Source: Chlorella sp. KRBP (Eukaryota; Chlorophyta; Trebouxiophyceae; Chlorellales; Chlorellaceae). Taken from it: a DNA stretch of 64,000 bases. This document shows, one piece after another, positions 48,041-56,020 of this stretch; position 1 is the stretch's first letter; each line of letters starts with the position of its first letter. Location of the stretch: assembly GCA_004335735.1 (NCBI GenBank), contig QAXK01001512.1, positions 1 through 64,000 of the forward strand, in the 5' to 3' direction. The translations under genes and the position numbers were made by a program. The notes under the pieces are model-generated. The model did not search any database and was not told where the DNA came from. It was given only the letters and a program-made list of their open reading frames with translations.

Positions 48041-49582
48041 TCAGGCCGGGGTGGAGTCCCCGGCGGGGACGACCTCGGCGCTCGCCGCCGGCGTGCCACC
48101 CGGGCCGCCGGTGTACTTCTGGAGCAGCGTCTGGATGTCGATGCCCGTGGTGCTCTTGACCATCGCCATCGTCTGGGTCAGGTTGTCCGTCACCTGTTTC
48201 GGCAGCGCTGCGGCACCGTCGGTGGAGAGCACCGTGAGCTGGTCGATCGAGGCCATCGGCGCCGCAAGCTCGCGGGCCACCTGCGGCAGCACCTCGACGA
48301 GCATCTGGAGCACGGCGGCCTCGTTGTACCGGGCGAAGGCGTCGGCGCGCTTGTTCATCGCCTCGGCCTCGGCCGCACCGGTGTTGAGGATGGCCGACGC
48401 CTGCGCCTCACCCTCGGCGCGGGTGGCGTCCGCCTGCGCGACACGCAGCGCCTTGTCGGCCTCACCACGCCGGGTGCCCTCGATGGCCTCGGCGTCCGCG
48501 AGCGCGGTGCGTCGGGCCTTCTCGGCCTCACCGGTGAGCCGGGCCTTCTCGGCGTCGGCCTGGGCGGCGGCGATGCTCGCGGCCTTGCGGGCCTCGGCCT
48601 CGGCGATCGCGGCGTTGCGGGAGGCCTCGGCCTCCTGCTCGACGCGGTAGCGCGCGGCGTCGGCGGGCTTGCGGACCTCGGTGTCGAGCTGACGCTCCTT
48701 GAGCGCGGCCTGCCGGACGGCGACCTTCTCCTGCTCGGTGAGGATCGCCTGGTCGCGGTCGGCCTGGGCGAGCGGGCCGGCCGCGGCGGCCTGGGCCTGC
48801 GCGGCGTCGGTCTCGGCCTTGATCTCGGCGGTCTTCAGCGCGAGCTGGCGCTGGCTGACCGCGATCTCCTGCTCGGCGACGATACGCGCCTGCTCGGCGG
48901 CCTGCCGGGCGTTGGCCTCGGCGATGGCGGCGAGCTGGCCGACCTTCGCGGACTCGGGGCGGCCCAGGTCGGAGAGGTAGGTGCCGTCGTCGGTGATGTC
49001 CTGGATCTGGAAGGTGTCGAGGACCAGGCCCTGGCCGGTGAGCGAGGACTCGGCCTCGTCGGCGACCCGCTGGGCGAACGCGGCGCGGTCGCGGATGATC
49101 TGCTCGACGGTCAGCGAGCCGACGATCGAGCGCAGCGAGCCGGCGAGGGTCTCCTGGGTGAAGGTCTCGATCTCGCCCTGCTGGGTGAGGAAGCGCTGGG
49201 CCGCGGCCCGGATGGAGTCCTCGTTGCCGCCGACCTTGACGATGGCCACGCCGTCGAGGTTGAGCTTGACGCCCTGCCCGGAGACCGCGCCGCGGATCTG
49301 CACCATGATGCGGCGGCTCGACAGGTCGAGGATGTGCAGCCGCTGGACGAACGGGACGACGAAGATGCCGCCGCCCATGACGACCTTCTGGCCGGAGAGG
49401 TCGGTGGACATCTCGCCGGTCTCGGGGTTCTTCACCTCCTTGCCCTTGCGCCCGGTGACGATGAAGGCCTCGTTGGGCCCGGCGACGCGGTAGCGGGAGG
49501 CGATGACGAGGCCCGTGAGGACGACGAGGAGGACGAGCCCGAGGACGGCGACGAGGCCGGCCGAGACGTCGAACCCGAACAT
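48041..49582 (-). CDS. Flotillin-like SPFH/band-7 protein
   Basis: A 513-residue flotillin. One N-terminal membrane segment (about 8-28) anchors an SPFH domain (about 30-200, with SGQGVKLNLDGVAIVKVGG and VEQIIRDRAAFAQRV), followed by a long Ala/Glu-rich coiled coil (about 215-420) and a Gly/Ala-rich end. Flotillins scaffold membrane microdomains. The next gene upstream encodes an NfeD-like protein, the usual partner. The ATG follows GGTCAGGAA. The charged heptad region is long but normal for the family. Confidence 0.93.
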   Translation of the reverse strand: MFGFDVSAGLVAVLGLVLLVVLTGLVIASRYRVAGPNEAFIVTGRKGKEVKNPETGEMSTDLSGQKVVMGGGIFVVPFVQRLHILDLSSRRIMVQIRGAVSGQGVKLNLDGVAIVKVGGNEDSIRAAAQRFLTQQGEIETFTQETLAGSLRSIVGSLTVEQIIRDRAAFAQRVADEAESSLTGQGLVLDTFQIQDITDDGTYLSDLGRPESAKVGQLAAIAEANARQAAEQARIVAEQEIAVSQRQLALKTAEIKAETDAAQAQAAAAGPLAQADRDQAILTEQEKVAVRQAALKERQLDTEVRKPADAARYRVEQEAEASRNAAIAEAEARKAASIAAAQADAEKARLTGEAEKARRTALADAEAIEGTRRGEADKALRVAQADATRAEGEAQASAILNTGAAEAEAMNKRADAFARYNEAAVLQMLVEVLPQVARELAAPMASIDQLTVLSTDGAAALPKQVTDNLTQTMAMVKSTTGIDIQTLLQKYTGGPGGTPAASAEVVPAGDSTPA

Positions 49583-49691
49583 GGTTCCTGACCTTTCAGG
49601 GGCGCCGGAGGCGCCCCGGGTGGTGGTGTGCAAGGTGGACGCGGCGGACGGTCCCCCGGTTCCGTCCGCCGGTGTGCGTCAGGGGTTCCGG

Positions 49692-50189
49692 TCAGCCCTC
49701 GCGGCGCGAGACGCGGACCGAGGTCGGGCTGAGCACGGCGGTGACGACGACGGCGGTGCCGCTGCCGAGCGGTTCGTCGGCCCGGGCGTTGAGGCGGGTG
49801 ATGTGTCCGGCGGCGACGACGCTGACCATCCCGTAGCCGTCCGCGGGCACGGGCTCGACGACGGTGCCGGTCAGGCCGACGAGCCCCGCGGAGCGGACCG
49901 TGGACTCGTCCCCGCCGCGCATGAGCTTCCTGCTGGCGTACCCGGCGGCCGCCGCCGCGGCGACACCCGCGACGAGGCCGACGATGATCGCGACGGGTGC
50001 GGAGGCCCCGGCGCCGAGGACGAGTGCCCCGACGAAACCGAACGCGCCGAGGAAGCCGGCGACCGCGAGGCCGGAGAGGAGGTCGGGGCCGACGCCGTCG
50101 AGGAGGCCGTCCACGACGTCACCGAGGACGAGCGAGACGAGCAGCAGGAGGATCCCCACGCCCCCGATGACGAGCATCGTGACCTGCAT
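49692..50189 (-). CDS. NfeD-like membrane protein
   Basis: A 165-residue protein with two to three TM helices (about 5-24, 36-58, 65-88) and a C-terminal OB-fold-like beta domain (LVGLTGTVVEPVPADGYGMVSV to ATVLSPTSV), the short NfeD1b/NfeD type without a protease domain. Such proteins act together with flotillins in membrane organisation. It lies 109 nt upstream of the flotillin gene on the same strand. A second ATG four codons later is possible as start. Confidence 0.88.
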   Translation of the reverse strand: MQVTMLVIGGVGILLLLVSLVLGDVVDGLLDGVGPDLLSGLAVAGFLGAFGFVGALVLGAGASAPVAIIVGLVAGVAAAAAAGYASRKLMRGGDESTVRSAGLVGLTGTVVEPVPADGYGMVSVVAAGHITRLNARADEPLGSGTAVVVTAVLSPTSVRVSRREG

Positions 50190-50301
50190 GTGTGCTGTCC
50201 TCCCCGGGTCCGGCGGCGCCGTGCTCCGGCGCTCCCGTTCGAGAGGGTAGCGGGTGGCGCGGCGGGGGACCGGTGGGTCGGCGGGATCGGGCCCGCGCGG
50301 C

Positions 50302-50526
50302 CTAGAGCTTGTGGAGTCGGCGGAACGGGCTGGCGATCCAGGTGCGCTCGCCACCGAACTCGACGACGACGGACGTGGGGCCGACCTCGACGATGCGCCC
50401 GAGGCCCGCGGCGTCGTGCGTGACCCGGTCGCCGACCGTGTACTGCTCGACCTCCGGCTCAGGACGCGTCGTGAACGGGCTGCCTGCGGAGTACTTGGGC
50501 GCACCTGCGCGTCGCTGAGTGGTCAC
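50302..50526 (-). CDS. Tiny Tudor-like protein resembling the PcrA C-terminus
   Basis: A 74-residue basic protein. After a disordered Arg/Ala/Pro start (about 1-28), residues 29-74 read VGDRVTHDAAGLGRIVEV and end SPFRRLHKL, which lines up with the C-terminal Tudor-like domain of the PcrA encoded at 13.7-16.2 kb (GDRVTHDTYGLGSVV ... LEKL). In helicases this domain contacts RNA polymerase; CarD-family regulators use a similar fold. It probably binds RNA polymerase or nucleic acid, but this is inference. GTG start; CATACT lies 5 nt upstream, suggesting a nearly leaderless mRNA. Confidence 0.8.
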   Translation of the reverse strand: MTTQRRAGAPKYSAGSPFTTRPEPEVEQYTVGDRVTHDAAGLGRIVEVGPTSVVVEFGGERTWIASPFRRLHKL

Positions 50527-50572
50527 GACTCAGTATGCGCCCTCCGCGGCCACGACACGCCGGGTGCCCGGG

Positions 50573-51472
50573 TCAGGCGTGCGGGAAGGGGCTCTTCGCC
50601 GGCGCCTCGAGGTCCTCGCGGTGGTTCCGGATGAGGTCGAGGTTGCGGTCGCGCAGGTGGTCGAAGCCCTGCCCGATGTTCGAGCCGGGGGTCAGCGAGG
50701 CGAGGGCCTCCGCCGGGTCGAGGCGCGCCGAGACCCACCCCTCGTGCGAGGCCGCCTTGGCGACGATGTGCCCGATGGGGGTCACGACGTGGCTGTTGCC
50801 GAAGTAGTGGACCCCCGCGGCGTCGGTGCCCGTGGCGTTGGCGCCGACGACGAAGACGTGGTTGTCGTAGGCCCGGGCCCGGGAGGTCAGCTCCCAGAGG
50901 TCGGCCGAGCGCAGGAGGGCGGAGGGCCGGGCGATGACCTCGGCGCCGCGCACGGCCTGGATGCGGGTCAGCTCGGGGTAGTCGCCGTCGAAGCAGATGA
51001 TCATCCCGATCCGGCCGAGCTCGGTGTCGACGACCGTCACGGTGTCGCCGGGGGTGACCCAGCCGCCGCCCGCGACGGCCTCCGAGCAGAACGGGTGCGT
51101 CTTCCGGTACACGCCGCGGACGACACCCCGGGCGTCGACGAGCACCGAGGCGTTGAACACCGTCTCCGGGGTGGGCCCGCGCTCGTAGGTGCCGGCGACG
51201 AGGTGGATGCCGAGCTCGGCCGCCACGTCGCAGAGCCGCTGGGTGACCGGCCCCGGGACCTCGGAGACCAGCTCCCAGAGCTCCTCGGTGGGGATGCCGG
51301 GCGTGAAGCCCGTGGTGCACGACTCGGGGAGGACGACGAGCTCGGCACCGGTGGCCTCGACGCAGCGGCGCGTGTACTCGATGCACCGGTCGATGTTGCG
51401 GGTCACGGACTCCGCGGTGAGCGGGCCGGGGTGCGGGGCGACCTGGACGGCGGCGGCGGTGAAGGCGCGCAT
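50573..51472 (-). CDS. Carbon-nitrogen hydrolase (nitrilase superfamily amidase)
   Basis: A 299-residue amidase with the full Glu-Lys-Cys triad: E50 in VVLPESC, K124 in YRKTHPF and C160 in IICFDGDYPE. Members hydrolyse amides, N-carbamoyl amino acids or nitriles. It is last in a five-gene operon with a molybdenum hydroxylase, and its ATG overlaps the CoxG stop (TGATG). In that context an omega-amidase or ureido-acid hydrolase acting on a ring-opened pyrimidine or purine product is likely; malonamate or ureidomalonate is my guess. No signal peptide; cytosolic. Confidence 0.9.
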   Translation of the reverse strand: MRAFTAAAVQVAPHPGPLTAESVTRNIDRCIEYTRRCVEATGAELVVLPESCTTGFTPGIPTEELWELVSEVPGPVTQRLCDVAAELGIHLVAGTYERGPTPETVFNASVLVDARGVVRGVYRKTHPFCSEAVAGGGWVTPGDTVTVVDTELGRIGMIICFDGDYPELTRIQAVRGAEVIARPSALLRSADLWELTSRARAYDNHVFVVGANATGTDAAGVHYFGNSHVVTPIGHIVAKAASHEGWVSARLDPAEALASLTPGSNIGQGFDHLRDRNLDLIRNHREDLEAPAKSPFPHA

Positions 51473-52131
51473 CAGGACCGCCGCCCCAGGAGCCGGCCGA
51501 GCGCGACGCCGGCGAGGGCGAGGGCGCCGCCGACGAGCGCCGCGGCGAGCAGGTCGCGGGTGGGGGTGGCGCCGGCGGAGGGCGGGCCGGCGGCCCGGCC
51601 GACGAAGGTCGTGCCCACCGCCGCCTCGCCGGGGGCGGTCGCGGCCGCCGTGGGGACACCCGGCGGTACGAGGACGGGGGTGGCGGGTCCGACGCCCGCG
51701 ATGTCGGCGTCGAGCGCGGTGAAGAACTGGCCGGCCATCTTCCGGGTGACCCCGGCGAGCATCCGCTGGCCGACGCCGCCGATGGTGCCGCCGACGGTGG
51801 CGTCGGCCTCGTACTCGAGGTCGGTGCCCCCGCCGCCGGAGGGCGTGAGGTGCACCCGGACGTCGGCGTCGATGGTGCCCGGTGCGCCGGCGCCGTTGGC
51901 CCGCAGCCGCAGTGCCGACGGCTTCTGCATGTCCGTGAGCGCCACCTCGCCGGTGTACGTGCCCTTGATGGCGGCGACGCCCGCGGTGACCGTCATCGCG
52001 TAGCGGTCCTCGCCGACCGTGGTGAGGAACTCGCAGCCGGGGATGCACCGGGCGAGCACGGCGGGGTCGAGGATCGCGGCCCACACCCGGTCGACGGGTG
52101 CCTCGAGGGTCGAGGTTCCGGAGATCTTCAT
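51472..52131 (-). CDS. CoxG-like SRPBCC protein
   Basis: A 219-residue protein with an N-terminal CoxG/SRPBCC domain (about 1-145; MKISGTSTLEAPVDRVWAAI, LARCIPGCE, VGGTIGGVGQRMLAGVTRKM) and a C-terminal Ala/Pro linker ending in a hydrophobic segment (LLAAALVGGALALAGVALG). CoxG proteins help to assemble or recruit CO-dehydrogenase-like enzymes to the membrane. It overlaps the large-subunit gene by ATGA. The C-terminal helix would anchor the hydroxylase at the membrane near its electron acceptor. Confidence 0.88.
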   Translation of the reverse strand: MKISGTSTLEAPVDRVWAAILDPAVLARCIPGCEFLTTVGEDRYAMTVTAGVAAIKGTYTGEVALTDMQKPSALRLRANGAGAPGTIDADVRVHLTPSGGGGTDLEYEADATVGGTIGGVGQRMLAGVTRKMAGQFFTALDADIAGVGPATPVLVPPGVPTAAATAPGEAAVGTTFVGRAAGPPSAGATPTRDLLAAALVGGALALAGVALGRLLGRRS

Positions 52132-54533
52132 GACGCACCTTCCTGTGCGGGAACGGTTTCGGAGGCATGCCGGCGACGCAGCTCCCAGAGCTCGGCGGGG
52201 CTGATCGGCATCGAGCGGATGGGGAAGCCCTCGGCGTCCTCGATGGCCGAGGCGATGACGGCCGACACCGGGATGGTCCCCGCCTCGCCGGCGCCCTTGA
52301 GACCGAGGGGGTTGAGCGGGCTCGGCGTCTCGAGGTGGTCGGTCTCGACGTGCGGCACCTCGGAGGCGTACGGGATGAGGAAGTCCATGAACGAGGCGTT
52401 GAGCAGCTGGCCGCCCTCGTCGTAGACCATCCGCTCGTAGAGGGCGCCGCCGACGCCCTGCGCGACGCCGCCGTGCACCTGGCCCTCGACGATCATCGGG
52501 TTGACCATGACCCCGCAGTCGTGGACGACGCAGTAGCGCAGGATGCGGATCTCGGCCGTCACCGGGTCGGTCTCGACGATCGCGGCGTGCATCCCGTTGG
52601 CGAAGGTGGCCTGGGTGGGGGAGTAGAAGTCGCGCCCCTCGAGCCCGGGCTCGTCGTCGTCGGCGACCGGCGGCTTGTCGGGGTCGAAGGTTCCGGCGAA
52701 CTGGGTGGCGGCCTGAGCGGAGGCGTCGAAGGCGTAGCGCAGCGGGTTGGAGAGGACGGCGACGGTGCGCAGGTCGATCGACGTGCCGGGGGCGCCCTTC
52801 ACGGAGATGACGCCGTCGGCGACCTCGAGGTCGTCCGCGGAGACCTCGAGGGCCTCTGCGGCGATGCGGAGGGCCTTGTCGCGGACGACCTTCGCGGCGA
52901 GGGCGACGGCGTTCCCGGACATCACCGCGCCCCGGGAGGCGAAGGTGCCGACGGCGTAGGGCATCCGGCGGGTGTCGCCGGTCGTGACGTGCACGTCCTC
53001 GAGGCGCACCCCCAGGGTGTCGGCGACGATCTGCGCGAGGACGGTCTGGTGACCCTGCCCCTGCGTGGTGAGGCCGGTGGCGACGTTGACCCGGCCGGTG
53101 GTCTCGACGTGGACGTGCCCGCCCTCGTACGGCCCGACGCCCGTGCCCTCGACGTAGCAGCCGATGCCGAGGCCGACCCGGCGCCCCTCGCGCGCGGCCT
53201 GCGCGCGGTAGGCGGCGAAGTCGTCCCACCCCACGAGCGCCTCGAGCTTGGCCAGGCTCGCCGGGAAGTCGCCGGAGTCGTACCTCAGCGGCCGGCCGTC
53301 CTGGAACATGAGCCCGTGGTCGTAGGGCATCTCGTCGGGCTGGATGAAGTTGCGGCGGCGGACCTCGGCGCGGTCGAGGCCCAGGTGCGCCGCGATGGCG
53401 TCCATCGTGCGCTCCATCGCGTAGCAGCCCTGCGGCCGGCCGGCGCCTCGGTAGGGCGTCACGAGAACGGTGTTCGTGTACATCGACCAGAACTCGACCC
53501 GGTAGGCGCCGGGCTTGTACGGCCCGAGGAGCTGGGTGGCGGTGATGATCGGGACGATGATCCCGTACGGCGTGTAGGCGCCGTTGTCGTGCCAGAAGCG
53601 GACGTCGAGGGCGAGCAGCCGGCCGTCGTCGTCGAACCCGACGGTGACCTCCTGGAGCTGCCCGCGCTCGTGGGCCGAGGACACGAAGTGCTCGCGGCGG
53701 TCCTCGGTCCACTTGACGTCACGGGCGAGCCGGCGCGCCGCCCACGGCACGAGGACCTCCTCGGGCCACGGGTGGACGATCTTCACGCCGAAGCCGCCGC
53801 CGACGTCGGGGGTGACGACCTCGACCTTGGCCAGCGGCAGGTCGAGCTTGGCGGCGACGGCCGCGCGCACGCCCGTGCTCGTCTGGGTGGAGGAGTAGAG
53901 GCGCAGCGACTCGTCGTCGGCGTCCCAGCGGGCGAGGACGCCCTTGCCCTCCATCGGCATGCAGGCGCTGCGCTCGATCTCGAGCTCGAGGGTGAGCCGG
54001 TTGGGGGCCAGGGCGAGGGCGGCGTCGACGTCGCCGACCTCCTGGAGCAGGTTGGCCGAGACGTTGCCCGGGACGTCGTCGTGGACGAGCCGGCCTGCGG
54101 CGCGGGCGTTCTCGAGGCCGACGACGGCCGGCAACGTCTCGTACCGGACGGCGATGCGGGCGCAGGCGTCCTCGGCGACGTACCGGTCGCGGGCGACGAC
54201 CATGACGACGGCCTCGCCGACGTGGTTGACCTCGTCCTTGGCGAGGCAGTAGCCGGTGCGGGCGTGGGTCATCGCGGGGTGCGGGATGAGGACGGGCAGC
54301 GGCTCGGCGACCCGGCCGTCGAGGTCCTCCCACGTGTAGACCGCCTCGACGCCGTCGAGCTCCCAGGCGTCGGCGATGTCGACGTCGAGGACCCGGGCGT
54401 GGGCGTGCGGGCTGCGGACGAACGCCGCGTGGAGGGCGCCGGCACCGAGGTCGTCGACGTAGCGGCCGTTGCCGGTGAGCAGGCGGGGGTCCTCGCGGCG
54501 CTGGACGCGCTCGCCGACCTGACGGGTGCTCAT
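52128..54533 (-). CDS. Molybdenum hydroxylase large subunit (xanthine dehydrogenase/CoxL family)
   Basis: An 801-residue molybdopterin-cytosine-dinucleotide subunit. Motifs: RREDPRLLTGNGRYVDD at the start, TPDVGGGFGVKIV, VTPYRGAGRPQGCYAMERTMD, TTQGQGHQTVLAQIVADTLG and the base-catalyst region GLKGAGEAGTIPVSAV with its conserved Glu. The active-site loop is PYRGAGRP and not the AYRCSFR of true CO dehydrogenase, so it oxidises another compound, by context a pyrimidine or purine ring (uracil dehydrogenase, xanthine dehydrogenase or relative). It overlaps both neighbours by ATGA. No XdhC-type maturation gene is seen in the window. Confidence 0.93.
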   Translation of the reverse strand: MSTRQVGERVQRREDPRLLTGNGRYVDDLGAGALHAAFVRSPHAHARVLDVDIADAWELDGVEAVYTWEDLDGRVAEPLPVLIPHPAMTHARTGYCLAKDEVNHVGEAVVMVVARDRYVAEDACARIAVRYETLPAVVGLENARAAGRLVHDDVPGNVSANLLQEVGDVDAALALAPNRLTLELEIERSACMPMEGKGVLARWDADDESLRLYSSTQTSTGVRAAVAAKLDLPLAKVEVVTPDVGGGFGVKIVHPWPEEVLVPWAARRLARDVKWTEDRREHFVSSAHERGQLQEVTVGFDDDGRLLALDVRFWHDNGAYTPYGIIVPIITATQLLGPYKPGAYRVEFWSMYTNTVLVTPYRGAGRPQGCYAMERTMDAIAAHLGLDRAEVRRRNFIQPDEMPYDHGLMFQDGRPLRYDSGDFPASLAKLEALVGWDDFAAYRAQAAREGRRVGLGIGCYVEGTGVGPYEGGHVHVETTGRVNVATGLTTQGQGHQTVLAQIVADTLGVRLEDVHVTTGDTRRMPYAVGTFASRGAVMSGNAVALAAKVVRDKALRIAAEALEVSADDLEVADGVISVKGAPGTSIDLRTVAVLSNPLRYAFDASAQAATQFAGTFDPDKPPVADDDEPGLEGRDFYSPTQATFANGMHAAIVETDPVTAEIRILRYCVVHDCGVMVNPMIVEGQVHGGVAQGVGGALYERMVYDEGGQLLNASFMDFLIPYASEVPHVETDHLETPSPLNPLGLKGAGEAGTIPVSAVIASAIEDAEGFPIRSMPISPAELWELRRRHASETVPAQEGAS

Positions 54534-55039
54534 CGCTCGCTGCTCCGCTCGCGGCGGATCTCCGCGGCGCGCAGGACGGCCTCGACGATGTTCTGGTAGC
54601 CGGTGCAGCGGCACAGGTTGCCCGAGATCGCCTCGCGGGCCTCCTCGGCGGTCGGCTCGGGGTGCTCGTCGAGGTAGGCGGTGATCGTGGTGACGAACCC
54701 CGGTGTGCAGAAGCCGCACTGGAGGGCGTGGCACTCGACGAAGGCCTGCTGCACGGGGCTCAGGGCGGCCGGGTCGTGCCCGATGCCCTCGACGGTGGTG
54801 ATCTCGTGGGCCTGCGCGGTGACGGCGAACATCAGGCAGGCGCGGGCCGGCTCGCCGTCGACGAGCACCGTGCACGCGCCGCAGACCCCGTGCTCGCAGC
54901 CGACGTGGGTGCCGGTGAGGCCGAGGTCGTGGCGGAGGAAGTCGGAGAGGAGCCGCCGGGCCGGGGCCGTGGCCGTGCGGTGGACACCGTTGACCCGCAC
55001 GGTGATCGGGAGCTGCTGCTCGGTGACGCGTTCGGTCAT
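54530..55039 (-). CDS. Molybdenum hydroxylase 2Fe-2S subunit (CoxS/XdhC-type small chain)
   Basis: A 169-residue iron-sulfur subunit. The plant-ferredoxin-type cluster has CEHGVCGACTVLVDG with a fourth Cys in ARACLMF; the second cluster has CGFCTPGF and CRCTGYQNI. It passes electrons from the molybdenum site to FAD. Complete clusters argue for an active enzyme. Overlaps with the FAD subunit gene and the large-subunit gene are both ATGA. Confidence 0.95.
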   Translation of the reverse strand: MTERVTEQQLPITVRVNGVHRTATAPARRLLSDFLRHDLGLTGTHVGCEHGVCGACTVLVDGEPARACLMFAVTAQAHEITTVEGIGHDPAALSPVQQAFVECHALQCGFCTPGFVTTITAYLDEHPEPTAEEAREAISGNLCRCTGYQNIVEAVLRAAEIRRERSSER

Positions 55040-55908
55040 GCCGCCCCCTCGGTCTCGGCGCCGGACGCCTCCGCGAGGGCCCGGCGGGTCAGCTCCCCGG
55101 CGAGCATCCGGCGGTACTCGTGGCTCGCGTGGATGTCGGTCTCGGGGTCGACGTGGTCGAGGACCAGCTCGACGGCGGCGTCGAGGGGCAGGTCGCCGAG
55201 AGGGTGTCCGGAGAGGGCGGGGCCGAGGTCGAGGACGTCGGGCACCGGGGTCACGGACACGAAGGACGCCGTGGCCGAGGTGACGACGCCGCCGTCGGTG
55301 CCGAGGGCGAGCGCGACCCCCGCGAGGGCGTAGTCGCCGGAGCGGCGGGCCGACTCGAGGAAGGCGGTGCGCGTGCCGGGGGCGAACCGGCCGAAGCGCA
55401 CCGCGACGACGAGCTCGTCCGGCGCGAGGGTGGTCTCGAGCGGGCCGGTGAAGAAGTGTGCCGCGGCGACCTCGCGCGCACCGCGTGGTCCGACGACCTC
55501 GAGCACCGCCCCGGTGAGCACGGCGACCGCCGGCATCTCCCCGGAGGGGTCGGCGTGGGCGATCGAGCCCACCGTCGTCCCGCGCGAGCGCACCGCGGGG
55601 TGGGCGACGTTGCGCACGGCCTGCCGCAGCAGGGGGAGCGCGGCGTGGGCTCCCTCGTGCCGCTCGAGGCCGGCGTGCCGGACCAGCGCCCCGACCCGGA
55701 CGTGCCCGTCCGCGACCTCGACGGCGTCGAGCCCGGGCAGGCCGTTGACGTCGACGAGGTGGGCGGGGGAGGCCAGGCGCATCGAGAGCAGGGGGATGAG
55801 GCTCTGCCCGCCGGCGAGGACCTTCCCGTCGTGGCCGACCCCGCCGAGGACCGCGACGGCCTCCTCGACGGAGCGCGGCGCGTGGTGGACGAACGGGGCG
55901 GGCTTCAC
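55036..55908 (-). CDS. Molybdenum hydroxylase FAD subunit (CoxM)
   Basis: A 290-residue FAD-binding subunit of the PCMH type. The two FAD motifs are visible: VLAGGQSLIPLLSMRLASP (about residues 33-51) and RSRGTTVGSIAHADPSGEMP (about 105-124). It hands electrons to an acceptor such as NAD or quinone. It is the first gene of the operon FAD-2Fe2S-Mo-CoxG-amidase. I chose the GTG at 55908 (KPAPFVHHAPRSVEEA follows), with CAGGATCG upstream; a longer open frame adds 25 residues unlike the family. Confidence 0.92.
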   Translation of the reverse strand: MKPAPFVHHAPRSVEEAVAVLGGVGHDGKVLAGGQSLIPLLSMRLASPAHLVDVNGLPGLDAVEVADGHVRVGALVRHAGLERHEGAHAALPLLRQAVRNVAHPAVRSRGTTVGSIAHADPSGEMPAVAVLTGAVLEVVGPRGAREVAAAHFFTGPLETTLAPDELVVAVRFGRFAPGTRTAFLESARRSGDYALAGVALALGTDGGVVTSATASFVSVTPVPDVLDLGPALSGHPLGDLPLDAAVELVLDHVDPETDIHASHEYRRMLAGELTRRALAEASGAETEGAA

Positions 55909-56020
55909 CTGGTCGATCCTGCCTCTCGGGACGGGTCCGCGGAAGGGTGCGTGCGGATGGGTCGGGAAACGGGTGCGCCCCACCCGGCGTCGTCGCCGGG
56001 CGGGGCGCAGACGCTGTCGG

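Noticed and set aside
52128..55908. Aerobic CO dehydrogenase (coxMSL)
   Set aside because: The gene order and CoxG look similar, but the large subunit lacks the AYRCSFR active-site loop of genuine CO dehydrogenase.
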